This document shows, piece after piece, positions 35,778 through 44,012 of a stretch of DNA of 64,000 nucleotides. How positions within the stretch are numbered: the first letter of the stretch is position 1; each line of letters opens with the position of its first letter. The DNA is from Aequorivita aurantiaca (GTDB taxonomy: Bacteria; Bacteroidota; Bacteroidia; Flavobacteriales; Flavobacteriaceae): contig NZ_JAUGQQ010000001.1 in NCBI RefSeq assembly GCF_030410135.1, forward strand, positions 186,001-250,000, given 5' to 3'. The translations under genes and the position numbers were made by a program. The notes below the pieces were generated by a model. It had not been told where the DNA came from. It worked only from the letters and a program-made list of their open reading frames with translations, and searched no databases.

Positions 35778-36920
35778 TTAACCTATGGCCTGTTTCAGAT
35801 CGGCAATCAAATCATCGGCATCTTCAATGCCCACGCTCAACCGAATCAACGAATCCACAACGCCAGTTTTTTCGCGTTCCTCTTTCGGAATGCTTGCATG
35901 CGTCATGCTCGCTGGATGCCCGGCAAGACTCTCGACACCGCCAAGGCTTTCCGCCAAGGTGAAGATTTTTAGGTTTTCAACAATTCTGATGGCCTCCTCA
36001 TAATTGTTTCCTTTGGTTACAAACGAAATCATCCCGCCGAAATCCTTCATTTGTTCTTTCGCAATATTGTGGTTTGGATGGTTTTCAAAACCGGGCCAAT
36101 ACGCCTTTTCAATTTTAGGGTGGTTTGCCAAATATTCAGCAACCGCTTTCCCATTTTCGCAATGGCGTTGCATACGGATGTGTAGTGTTTTCAAGCCTCG
36201 CAAAACCAGAAAACTATCCTGGGGCCCACAAACTGCACCGCTCGCATTTTGAATGAAATATAGTTTTTTGGCAAGCTCTTTATCCTTTACTATTAAAGCT
36301 CCCATAACCACATCGCTGTGACCGCCCAAATATTTTGTGGCACTGTGCATCACAATATCGGCGCCCATATCAAGGGGTTGTTGCAAATATGGGGTAGCAA
36401 AAGTATTATCAACAGCAAGCAAAACGTTGTGCTTTTTCGCGATGGATGCTGCTTTTTTGATATCGATTATATTCATCATTGGGTTGGTTGGCGTTTCCAC
36501 CCAAATCAATCTCGTTTTTTCGTTTACATACTCCTCAATATTATCAGCATTTTCCATTCCTATAAAGTGGAACTTAATTCCAAATCCCTCAAAAATCTTT
36601 GTGAACAAACGGTAGGAGCCGCCGTACAAATCATTGGTTGAAATCACTTCATCGCCAGGTTTCAATAATTTTATTACCGCATCAATCGCCGCAAGTCCAC
36701 TTCCGAATGCAAGCCCGAATTCCCCATTTTCTATGCTGGCCAAAGCGCGTTCCAAAGCTGCCCGTGTGGGATTTCCGCTTCGCGAATATTCAAAGCCTTT
36801 GTGGCCGCCAGGCGTGGATTGTGAATAGGTGGACGTTTGATAAATAGGAGGCATCACCGAGCCATATGCAGGATCTACATTATGCTGGCCTCCGTGAATA
36901 GTTTTTGTGTTGAATTTCAT
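35778..36920 (-). CDS. Cystathionine gamma-synthase/lyase-type PLP enzyme
   Basis: 380 residues of the Cys/Met metabolism PLP family. Seen: TKTIHGGQHNVDPAYGSVMPPIYQTSTY, the tetramer-contact YSRSGNPTR, and PLP lysine near 197 in SATKYLGGHSDV; ends SLGGVESLAGHPASMTHASIP with substrate-carboxylate residues. Motifs do not decide between cystathionine gamma-synthase, which makes cystathionine from an acylated homoserine and cysteine, and gamma-lyase. Monocistronic. A TTACTTTTG at 37011 faces the other way and belongs to the next gene. Confidence 0.93.
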   Translation of the reverse strand: MKFNTKTIHGGQHNVDPAYGSVMPPIYQTSTYSQSTPGGHKGFEYSRSGNPTRAALERALASIENGEFGLAFGSGLAAIDAVIKLLKPGDEVISTNDLYGGSYRLFTKIFEGFGIKFHFIGMENADNIEEYVNEKTRLIWVETPTNPMMNIIDIKKAASIAKKHNVLLAVDNTFATPYLQQPLDMGADIVMHSATKYLGGHSDVVMGALIVKDKELAKKLYFIQNASGAVCGPQDSFLVLRGLKTLHIRMQRHCENGKAVAEYLANHPKIEKAYWPGFENHPNHNIAKEQMKDFGGMISFVTKGNNYEEAIRIVENLKIFTLAESLGGVESLAGHPASMTHASIPKEEREKTGVVDSLIRLSVGIEDADDLIADLKQAIG

Positions 36921-37011
36921 AGATATTTGAAATTTTATAGGTTTACCAGCTATTCAAAAACTATACTTTGTGATTTAATATAACTTTCACAATAGCTGAT
37001 TTTAAAGTTAT

Positions 37012-37019
37012 TACTTTTG
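37012..37019 (+). promoter_or_regulatory. -7 element (TACTTTTG) upstream of the RsiV-like gene
   Basis: An exact TANNTTTG match 57 bases before the ATG at 37077. Confidence 0.45.
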
Positions 37020-37076
37020 AATGTGCAAATGTAATAGTTTCATTTGTGATAGCTAACCTTCTATTCCTTTTAACGT

Positions 37077-37835
37077 ATGAATAACAAAATAACGGTCGTG
37101 GCTTTGATTGCGCTCATTACCGTGGGTTGTGAGCGGGAGAAAAAGATTGAAATCTCTTCCGAAAGTTTCACCGAAAATGAACTTCCCATTTGCGAAAACA
37201 GTAACTGCCCAGAAATAACCATCAATTATGTGGAGGTATTTGGTGATCCGGAGATTTCCGAAAAAATAAATGGTAAAATAAAGAACTTTATTTTCACTTC
37301 CCTGCTTATGGGGGAAGATACCATTCCCACTGCAAAAACAATTCAAGAGGCGGCCACTGGTTTTGTAAAAAATTACAAGGAAGACAAAGCCCAGTTTCCG
37401 GATATGGCCGGGGAATATTTTGCCGAAATTTCCGTAACCGAAATTTATAGATCCGAGGAGCATATTTGTTTCGAGATACGCCAATACCTCTACACAGGCG
37501 GTGCCCACGGCTACGGAACTACTTCGTTTAAAAATATAGACCCGAAAACTGGTGAGGAAATTCCCTTTCAAAAATTATTTAAGGATAAAAAGGAATTTGC
37601 CACTTTTGCGGAAAAGAAGTTTCGCCATGAACAAAAAATCGCCCAGGAACAATCCATAAATGGAACGGGCTTTTGGTTTGAAAATGATAAATTCTATTTG
37701 CCCGAAAGCGTTGGTTTTACTCAGGACAGCATTATATTTGTTTACAACCAATACGATATTGCAAGCTACGCGGACGGCCCTATTGAACTAAAAATTGCAG
37801 TAGAAGAAGCAAAACCCTTTCTTCGTATTCATTAA
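37077..37835 (+). CDS. DUF3298/DUF4163 (RsiV-like) lipoprotein
   Basis: 252 residues; a short lipoprotein signal (VVALIALITVGC, Cys17) then a two-part fold. The first part (EITINYVEVFGDPEISEKIN) is DUF4163-like and the second (YLYTGGAHGYGTTSFKNIDPKTGEEIPFQKLFKD) is the DUF3298 signature. The same pair forms the lysozyme-binding part of RsiV in Bacillus, but no sigma factor gene is adjacent here, so its ligand is unknown. Nine bases before the ArsC-like gene, likely same transcript. Confidence 0.85.
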   Translation: MNNKITVVALIALITVGCEREKKIEISSESFTENELPICENSNCPEITINYVEVFGDPEISEKINGKIKNFIFTSLLMGEDTIPTAKTIQEAATGFVKNYKEDKAQFPDMAGEYFAEISVTEIYRSEEHICFEIRQYLYTGGAHGYGTTSFKNIDPKTGEEIPFQKLFKDKKEFATFAEKKFRHEQKIAQEQSINGTGFWFENDKFYLPESVGFTQDSIIFVYNQYDIASYADGPIELKIAVEEAKPFLRIH

Positions 37836-37844
37836 TTTTACAAG

Positions 37845-38201
37845 ATGCAAAAAGTATATTATTTATCAACTTGCGATACCTGCAAAAGGGTGATGGAGGA
37901 AATTGAAATTCCGTCTTCATTTATTAAGCAGGATTTAAAGGTGCAGGGCATTACCGAACAAGAACTTGAGGAACTTTTCAATCTTACCGATAGTTATGAA
38001 ATGCTTTTCAGCCGAAGGGCGAAGCTTTATCAGGAACGGAATTTAAAGGAAGACAAACTTCTGGAAGAGGATTTCAGGAATTTGCTTCTGGAGCATTATA
38101 CTTTTCTGAAACGGCCCATAATCGTAAACAACGATAAAATTTTCATAGGCGGCAGCCCAAGCACCGTCGCTGCCGCCAAAAAATCCATTCACTCAAATTA
38201 A
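37845..38201 (+). CDS. ArsC/Spx-family thioredoxin-fold protein
   Basis: 118 residues. N-terminal YYLSTCDTCKRVM with a Cys-x-x-Cys pair at 10 and 13, which is closer to Spx/YffB-type members than to plasmid ArsC; then EELEELFNLTDSYEMLFSRRA and the cis-Pro region FLKRPIIVNNDKIFIGGSP. An arsenate reductase or a redox regulator is possible; no ars genes are nearby, so detoxification is not supported by context. Its stop overlaps the next ATG by one base (TAATG). Confidence 0.85.
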   Translation: MQKVYYLSTCDTCKRVMEEIEIPSSFIKQDLKVQGITEQELEELFNLTDSYEMLFSRRAKLYQERNLKEDKLLEEDFRNLLLEHYTFLKRPIIVNNDKIFIGGSPSTVAAAKKSIHSN

Positions 38202-39109
38202 TGGATAATCGTTTGTTGGCAATACTTGCCGCGACGGCCACCGAAACTATTTACGGCATTAATCACACCGTGGCAAAGGGGCTGATGCCGCACGTAATAC
38301 AGCCGTTTGGATTTATTGTTTTGCGTGTAGGTGGGGCCGCATTGTTATTTTGGATCTTCAGCATTTTTGTAAAATCGGAAAAAATTGACCCAAAGGATTG
38401 GCTGCGGATTTTTGGCTGCGCCGTTTTTGGAATGGTGCTCAATATGCTGATGTTTTTTAAGGGCTTGAGCCTTTCAACCCCTATTAACAGTGCCGTTTCA
38501 ATGACGATTACGCCCGTATTATTGTTGTTGCTCACCGCCATCATTTTGCGTGAGCGCATCACTTGGATTAAAACTTTAGGAATTTTTCTCGGCCTTTCCG
38601 GAGCTTTGGCGCTCATCCTTTTTCAGGAAAAAACCCAGAGCAATGCACCAAATATTCCGTTGGGGAATTTACTTTTCGTCATCAATGCAATTAGCTATGC
38701 ATTTTATTTGATTTTGGTAAAACCTTTGGTCGCAAAATATAACGTTTTCACGCTGCTTAAATTTTTCTTTTTAATAGCCTTTTTTATAAACCTGCCCATT
38801 GGTTTTTCAGAAATTACCCAAGTGGAATGGACGCAGCTTAGCTTTTCAGAAATCGGACAAATTATCTTTGTAGTGGTGGCAACAACATTTTTAACTTATC
38901 TCTTCAATATTTTTGCGTTGAAACAATTAAGTCCGTCCACCGTGGGAGTTTTTATTTATTTGCAACCCGTGGTAGCTACTATTTTTGCAATTTTGGCCGG
39001 CGCAGATACGCTCAATGCAATTCGGGTGGGAGCGGCTTGTTTGATTTTTATGGGCGTTTTTCTTACCACCCGAAAACCCAAAAACCCCAATTTACCCCAA
39101 GAAATTTAA
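38201..39109 (+). CDS. EamA/DMT-family transporter
   Basis: 302 residues with ten membrane helices in two EamA repeats: the first from AATATETIYGINHTVAKGL to ALALILFQE, the second from PLGNLLFVINAISYAFYLILVKP to the end. Typical end of the second repeat: LSPSTVGVFIYLQPVVATIFA. Exports metabolites, often amino acids or purines; substrate unknown. Coupled by a one-base overlap to the ArsC-like gene; convergent and abutting the thioesterase. Confidence 0.92.
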   Translation: MDNRLLAILAATATETIYGINHTVAKGLMPHVIQPFGFIVLRVGGAALLFWIFSIFVKSEKIDPKDWLRIFGCAVFGMVLNMLMFFKGLSLSTPINSAVSMTITPVLLLLLTAIILRERITWIKTLGIFLGLSGALALILFQEKTQSNAPNIPLGNLLFVINAISYAFYLILVKPLVAKYNVFTLLKFFFLIAFFINLPIGFSEITQVEWTQLSFSEIGQIIFVVVATTFLTYLFNIFALKQLSPSTVGVFIYLQPVVATIFAILAGADTLNAIRVGAACLIFMGVFLTTRKPKNPNLPQEI

Positions 39110-39583
39110 CTACAAATCCTTCGGACGTTCGTTGTATTTACGAGTGTCTTCTTTTGTAAGGATTTTAAAATCGGCCGTTTTTTCCAAAGCTTCAAAATTA
39201 TCAAAAAGCTCCTTTGGAAGGCCAACGAGTTTCCGTTCCTTCAAATCGATCCACCCGCCCATCATTTCGCAGCGGGCAAAGTTTTTCCCGTTTTCGTCAT
39301 AAAAATTATGAAGAAACCGAAAGTACATTCCATCTTCTGAAATTCCCTTCAACTGAAGCGATACCCGCACAGGTTTACCCGGAAATACTTCACGGAAATA
39401 ATACATATGCTCATAAAAAGCAACCGGTCCCAAATCATATTTGGAAAGCTGTTTTTGGTTCAACCCATTTTCCATCAAAAAACCCATTCGGGTGTGGCTC
39501 ATATAATCAATATAGGCGCTGTTGCGCAAATGGCGGTTGGCATCAACATCACTCCAGCGTATTTCGAATTGTTTAATATACAT
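39110..39583 (-). CDS. Acyl-CoA thioesterase (hotdog fold)
   Basis: 157 residues from the ATG at 39583 (MYIKQFEIRWSDVDANRHL), with another start two codons earlier. 4-hydroxybenzoyl-CoA thioesterase type: the catalytic Asp is in RWSDVDANRHLRNSAYIDYM, followed by the long hotdog helix. Hydrolyses acyl-CoA esters; the chain length preferred cannot be told. Single gene. Confidence 0.88.
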   Translation of the reverse strand: MYIKQFEIRWSDVDANRHLRNSAYIDYMSHTRMGFLMENGLNQKQLSKYDLGPVAFYEHMYYFREVFPGKPVRVSLQLKGISEDGMYFRFLHNFYDENGKNFARCEMMGGWIDLKERKLVGLPKELFDNFEALEKTADFKILTKEDTRKYNERPKDL

Positions 39584-39610
39584 CGTCAAATTTTTTCTAC
39601 AAATTTAAAG

Positions 39611-39618
39611 TAACTTTG
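39611..39618 (+). promoter_or_regulatory. -7 element (TAACTTTG) for the YheT-like hydrolase
   Basis: An exact TANNTTTG match 52 bases upstream of the ATG at 39671. Confidence 0.45.
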
Positions 39619-39670
39619 TTATGCAAGCATAGCAAATCTGTTTTGATTGTGTTAAAATTATTATCGGAAA

Positions 39671-40627
39671 ATGCCTCTAATTCAAAGCCATTACAAACCA
39701 AAATTTCCCTTTAAAAATGGGCATTTCTCTACTATTTACTCGGCCAAACTTCGTCCTTCTCCAAAATTGGTGCAACAGCGGGAACGGCTCCAATTGCACG
39801 ATGGAGATTTTATGGACATTGATTGGTCCTTCACCGAAAAGCCTTCGCGAAAAGTTGCAATCCTGCTTCATGGACTTGAAGGAAATGCGCAGCGAACCTA
39901 TATAAAAGGGCAAGCAAAAACTTTAAATGAAAACGGCTGGGATGCGGCGGCGGTAAATTTTCGCGGCTGTAGTGGCGAGGCAAATCTTTCGTATCAATCC
40001 TATAACGCGGGAAAAACCGATGATTTGGAAGCGGTACTCAATTACATTTTAGAAAAATATGATTATTCAGAAATCGGTTTGATTGGTTTCAGTTTGGGTG
40101 GAAATTTACTTTTGAAATACTTGGGCGAACGCGAAACGTTTCCCAAAGAAATAAAAAAAGCTGTCGCTATTTCTACCCCGCTAAATTTGAAAGGTTCGTT
40201 GGAAGCTTTGAACCAATTTTACAATTGGGTTTACCGAAATTCCTTTTTGATAAATCTTCGGAAAAAATATAAAACCAAAATGAAGGATTTTCCCGAAAAA
40301 ATGACGCTTTCAGATTATAAAAAAATAAAATCCCTTTTGGAATTCGACAACCTTTATACCGCCCCGGCCCACGGATTTAAAGATGCCTTTGATTATAACG
40401 AAAAGAACAGCAGCCTTCAATTTCTTCCGAATATAAAAATTCCCGTATTTATTTTGAACGCCAAAAACGACAGTTTTCTCTCCTCGGAATGTTACCCCAC
40501 GGAATTGGCCTCTAAAATGAAAACTCTACAGCTCGAAATTCCAAAATACGGCGGCCACGTGGGTTTTCATCAAACCAATAAATTGTTTTACAGCGAAAAA
40601 CGTGCGCTTCAATTTTTAAATGAATAA
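39671..40627 (+). CDS. YheT-like alpha/beta hydrolase
   Basis: 318 residues. The catalytic elements are seen as LLHGLEGNAQRTYIKG (oxyanion His-Gly), the nucleophile elbow GFSLGGNLLLKYLGE with the Ser, Asp in LNAKNDSFLS and His in KYGGHVGFH. YheT-type proteins are esterases of unknown physiological substrate. Starts MPLIQSHYKPKFPFKNGHFSTIY, the normal opening of the family. Confidence 0.92.
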   Translation: MPLIQSHYKPKFPFKNGHFSTIYSAKLRPSPKLVQQRERLQLHDGDFMDIDWSFTEKPSRKVAILLHGLEGNAQRTYIKGQAKTLNENGWDAAAVNFRGCSGEANLSYQSYNAGKTDDLEAVLNYILEKYDYSEIGLIGFSLGGNLLLKYLGERETFPKEIKKAVAISTPLNLKGSLEALNQFYNWVYRNSFLINLRKKYKTKMKDFPEKMTLSDYKKIKSLLEFDNLYTAPAHGFKDAFDYNEKNSSLQFLPNIKIPVFILNAKNDSFLSSECYPTELASKMKTLQLEIPKYGGHVGFHQTNKLFYSEKRALQFLNE

Positions 40628-40679
40628 TTCAGTTATATTCCCTCTCACCTCGCATTCACAACCTACCACCTAATTTTCT

Positions 40680-40687
40680 TACCTTTG
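40680..40687 (+). promoter_or_regulatory. -7 element (TACCTTTG) for yicC-gmk-nadD
   Basis: An exact TANNTTTG match 20 bases before the ATG at 40708. Confidence 0.6.
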
Positions 40688-40707
40688 CGCTTCAATAAAT
40701 CAGGAAT

Positions 40708-41565
40708 ATGATCCAATCCATGACGGGCTACGGCAAAGAAGTTGTCCAGCTTCCTTCCAAAACCATTACCATCGAAATAAAATCGCTCAACAGCAAAGGC
40801 CTCGACCTCAACACGCGCGTGCCTTCCGCTTATCGTGAAAAAGAACTCGAAATCCGGGATTTACTGGCGAAAAAACTGCAACGCGGAAAGGTGGATTTTT
40901 CACTTTATATTGAAGTAACGGGCGAGGAAGTTTCAACCCAACTTAATGAGAATGTTGTAAAACAGTACATAAAGCAATTGGCGAATGTAGTAAATGGCGA
41001 TCCCGTGGAGCTTTTAAAAATGGCCGTTCGCATGCCGGATGCATTAAAAACCGAGCGCGAGGAAATTGACGAAACAGAATACGAAGCTATTCTAAAAGGA
41101 ATGGACCAAGCCTTGGAAGCCATCAATAAATATAGAACCGACGAAGGTTTGGTTTTGGAAAATGATTTCTTGGAACGGACTAAAACTATTTCGAAATTGC
41201 TGAATGATGTGGTTGCCATAGATCCCGAACGTATGACGGCGTTAAAAGATCGCCTTCGCAAAGCTGTGTCGGAATTAAAGGAAAAAGTGGACGAAAACCG
41301 TTTTGAGCAGGAATTGATTTATTATCTCGAAAAATACGATATCACCGAAGAAAAAGTTCGCCTTAAAAATCATTTGGAATATTTTGAGCAATCATTGAAT
41401 TCACACGATTCCAACGGGAAAAAATTAGGATTTATCACGCAAGAAATTGGGCGGGAAATCAATACAATCGGCAGCAAGGCAAACTATGCGCCGATGCAGC
41501 AAGTTGTAGTGCAAATGAAGGATGAGCTCGAAAAAATTAAGGAACAAGCCCTAAATGTTTTATAG
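40708..41565 (+). CDS. yicC: YicC/YloC-family endoribonuclease
   Basis: 285 residues. N-terminal MIQSMTGYGKEVVQLPSKTITIEIKSLNSKGLD and the C-terminal DUF1732 block GKKLGFITQEIGREINTIGSKANYAPMQ are both diagnostic. YicC-type proteins are RNases that act on structured RNAs including small RNAs. It abuts gmk with no gap (TAG ATG), the usual neighbour, and heads the yicC-gmk-nadD unit. Confidence 0.95.
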   Translation: MIQSMTGYGKEVVQLPSKTITIEIKSLNSKGLDLNTRVPSAYREKELEIRDLLAKKLQRGKVDFSLYIEVTGEEVSTQLNENVVKQYIKQLANVVNGDPVELLKMAVRMPDALKTEREEIDETEYEAILKGMDQALEAINKYRTDEGLVLENDFLERTKTISKLLNDVVAIDPERMTALKDRLRKAVSELKEKVDENRFEQELIYYLEKYDITEEKVRLKNHLEYFEQSLNSHDSNGKKLGFITQEIGREINTIGSKANYAPMQQVVVQMKDELEKIKEQALNVL

Positions 41566-42141
41566 ATGGAGGGAGGAAGATTGATAGTGTTTTCGGCACC
41601 TTCGGGAAGCGGCAAAACTACAATTGTGCAGCATTTGCTGAAACAGGAAGATTTGAATCTTGAATTTTCAGTTTCGTGCACTTCTCGCGAGCCGCGGGGC
41701 GACGAACGCCACGGCGAAAATTACTATTTCATTTCGCTGAAAGATTTTAAGCAGCATATAAAAAATGGGGATTTTTTGGAGTGGGAGGAAGTGTATCGCG
41801 ATAATTTTTACGGCACTTTAAAAAGTGAGGTAGAACGTATTTGGAGCCGCGGGAAGAATGTGATTTTTGATATAGACGTAGTTGGAGGACTTCGCATAAA
41901 AAAGAAATTTCCTGAAAAAACCTTGGCGGTTTTCGTAAAACCCCCGAGTATTGACGAGCTTAAAATTCGCCTTAAAAAACGCAAGACCGAAAGTGAGGAC
42001 CGCATTAATATGCGTATTGCAAAAGCTTCGGTTGAACTTGCAACCGCCCCACAATTTGATATCATTATAGAAAACCACAATTTAGAAATCGCCCTAAAAG
42101 AGGCGCACGATTTAGTTGAGGATTTTATAAAAGTAAAGTAA
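41566..42141 (+). CDS. gmk: Guanylate kinase
   Basis: 191 residues. Phosphorylates GMP to GDP with ATP. P-loop FSAPSGSGKTTIVQHLL; the GMP-binding CTSREPRGDERHGENYYFIS; the lid region and GKNVIFDIDVVGGLRIKKKF; and the late Arg RMRIAK as NMRIAKAS. Complete and directly followed by the ATG once expected for nadD. Confidence 0.96.
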   Translation: MEGGRLIVFSAPSGSGKTTIVQHLLKQEDLNLEFSVSCTSREPRGDERHGENYYFISLKDFKQHIKNGDFLEWEEVYRDNFYGTLKSEVERIWSRGKNVIFDIDVVGGLRIKKKFPEKTLAVFVKPPSIDELKIRLKKRKTESEDRINMRIAKASVELATAPQFDIIIENHNLEIALKEAHDLVEDFIKVK

Positions 42142-42150
42142 ATGTCATAA

Positions 42151-42759
42151 ACTCACCGACCCATCGATACTTCGGCAAAAAAAATAGGACTATACTTCGG
42201 CACCTTCAATCCCATTCACGTTGGGCATTTGATAATTGCCAATCACATGGTGGAATTCAGCGATTTGGATGAAGTATGGTTTGTGGTCACGCCCCACAAT
42301 CCGCTAAAAAAGAAAAAAACTCTATTGGAAGATTACCACCGTTTGGCAATGGTTCGAATTGCTGTGGAAAACTATCCAAAACTAAAGGCTAGCAATGTGG
42401 AGTTTGATCTTCCGCAGCCTAATTATACGGTGAATACCTTGGCTCATTTGGAGGAAAAATATCCCGGACAAAATTTTTGTTTGATAATGGGCGAAGACAA
42501 CTTAATAGGGCTTCCAAAATGGAAAAACTATGAAGTGATTCTCAACAGATATTCAATCTATGTTTATCCCAGAATTTCGGAAGACATACCCCTAAAACCG
42601 CTTACAGAGGGGAAGCTTCGTATAACTATTGTTGATGCGCCAATAATTGAACTTTCTTCAACATTCATCCGCAACGGAATTAAAAGAGGAAAAAATATAA
42701 AGCCCATGCTTTCAGCGGAGGTTTGGAAATATTTGGATGAGATGAATTTTTATAAATGA
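42151..42759 (+). CDS. nadD: Nicotinate-nucleotide adenylyltransferase, start codon uncertain
   Basis: NadD makes nicotinate adenine dinucleotide, an essential NAD precursor. The dinucleotide-binding motif KKIGLYFGTFNPIHVGH is coded at 42178-42228, and later HNPLKKKKTLL, MGEDNL and ISSTxIR (here LSSTFIR) are intact. But the frame has no ATG, GTG or TTG before this motif. The ATG expected right after gmk (42142) is followed by TCA and then TAA at 42148; the first canonical start (TTG 42229) would delete the whole motif. I give the open frame from just after the TAA. Either a non-canonical start (AUC at 42163, AUA at 42184) is used, or codon 3 is a nonsense mutation or sequencing error. Shifting frame in the A8 run does not help. 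Confidence 0.75.
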   Translation, partial: THRPIDTSAKKIGLYFGTFNPIHVGHLIIANHMVEFSDLDEVWFVVTPHNPLKKKKTLLEDYHRLAMVRIAVENYPKLKASNVEFDLPQPNYTVNTLAHLEEKYPGQNFCLIMGEDNLIGLPKWKNYEVILNRYSIYVYPRISEDIPLKPLTEGKLRITIVDAPIIELSSTFIRNGIKRGKNIKPMLSAEVWKYLDEMNFYK

Positions 42760-42944
42760 AAACCGCCCCACCAAACTAACACTTGGGGAGCGGCCTCAAC
42801 TAAATAACCAACCAAAATCATTGAAATTTTTTTTAGGATAGGAACAACCCTCTTCAATAATTAATCCAATAACGTCCCAAAGCGGTTAAAGATTGTGTGC
42901 TAATTCTTAAATTCCACTGTTAAAACTTTTCCGAAGGAAATGTG

Positions 42945-42952
42945 TACTTTTG
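42945..42952 (+). promoter_or_regulatory. -7 element (TACTTTTG) for gpsA
   Basis: An exact TANNTTTG match 19 bases before the gpsA ATG; the 212-base gap from 42760 otherwise shows only a weak GC-rich inverted repeat just after nadD. Confidence 0.6.
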
Positions 42953-42971
42953 GAGAAATAAAAAAGATTGA

Positions 42972-43976
42972 ATGTCAGAAAAACCAAAGTTTGCGGTATT
43001 TGGCGGCGGAAGCTGGGCAACGGCAATTGTGAAAATGCTCTGCGAAAACCTCGATGAAGTTTGCTGGTATATGCGAAGCAAGCAAGCAGTAGATTTTATT
43101 AAAAAGCACGGCCACAACCCGAATTATCTCAGCTCGGTGGAGTTTAACCTGAAGCAATTGAAGCTTAGTAACGATATTAATGAAACGGTTTCCTGCGCCG
43201 ATTATCTGATTTTTGTAATTCCTTCCGCATTTCTTCATCAGGAACTTGAAAAACTGAATGTTACTTTGGAAGACAAAATAGTTTTTTCGGCTATCAAAGG
43301 AATCGTTCCCGAAACCAGCCTGATTGTTGGCGACCATTTCAATACTTATTATAAAGTGCCATTCAATAATATTGGCGTTATTTCTGGTCCCTGCCATGCG
43401 GAAGAAGTAGCATTGGAGCGGCTTTCCTATTTAACTATTGCGAGTGCTGACGCGGAAAAGGCAAAGCGCCTTGCAGCCGAGTTAAGTAGCGAATATATAA
43501 AGTGTAATATCAGCGACGATGTTTTGGGCACCGAATATGCCGCGATGTTGAAAAATATATATGCAGTTGCCGCAGGAATCGCCCACGGTTTGGGATATGG
43601 CGACAACTTTCAAAGTGTGTTGATGAGCAATGCCATCCGCGAGATGAAAAAATATGTGAAAAAAGTCCACAAAATGAAGCGCGACATCAATGACTCTGCT
43701 TATTTGGGCGATCTTTTGGTTACGGGATATTCCATTTTTAGTCGAAATCGTTTATTCGGAACCATGATTGGCAAAGGGTATACTGTGAAAAGTGCGCAAA
43801 TGGAACTAAGCCAAATAGCCGAAGGATATTATGCCACAAAAAGTGCCTATAAATTGAATCAGCAAAAAGGTAAGAAAAAAGCCAAAACTCCAATTATTGA
43901 TGCGGTTTATGAAATTCTCTACGAGAATAAAGATCCAAAAAAGACCTTTAAAAAATTGACCGACAAATTGGATTAA
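42972..43976 (+). CDS. gpsA: Glycerol-3-phosphate dehydrogenase [NAD(P)+]
   Basis: 334 residues. Reduces dihydroxyacetone phosphate to glycerol-3-phosphate for phospholipids. Rossmann motif FAVFGGGSWATAIVKML; VFSAIKGIVPE with the catalytic Lys region; GPCHAEEVALERLSYL; EYAAMLKNIYAVAAGIAHGLGYGDN, the substrate-binding block; and DLLVTGYSIFSRNRLFG. Single gene with its own promoter and terminator. Confidence 0.96.
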   Translation: MSEKPKFAVFGGGSWATAIVKMLCENLDEVCWYMRSKQAVDFIKKHGHNPNYLSSVEFNLKQLKLSNDINETVSCADYLIFVIPSAFLHQELEKLNVTLEDKIVFSAIKGIVPETSLIVGDHFNTYYKVPFNNIGVISGPCHAEEVALERLSYLTIASADAEKAKRLAAELSSEYIKCNISDDVLGTEYAAMLKNIYAVAAGIAHGLGYGDNFQSVLMSNAIREMKKYVKKVHKMKRDINDSAYLGDLLVTGYSIFSRNRLFGTMIGKGYTVKSAQMELSQIAEGYYATKSAYKLNQQKGKKKAKTPIIDAVYEILYENKDPKKTFKKLTDKLD

Positions 43977-44010
43977 AAAAAATCCCCGCTATACTTAGCG
44001 GGGATTTTTT
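43977..44010. terminator. Bidirectional terminator after gpsA
   Basis: AAAAAATCCCCGCTA pairs with TAGCGGGGATTTTTT (15-base stem, 4-base loop). It serves gpsA and the convergent peptidase. Confidence 0.95.
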
Positions 44011-44012
44011 AT

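Noticed and set aside
37845-38201. Arsenic resistance by the ArsC-like gene
   Set aside because: No ars transporter or regulator nearby, and the Cys-x-x-Cys form is Spx/YffB-like.
42762-42797. GC-rich inverted repeat after nadD as terminator
   Set aside because: Arms do not match well and no T run follows.
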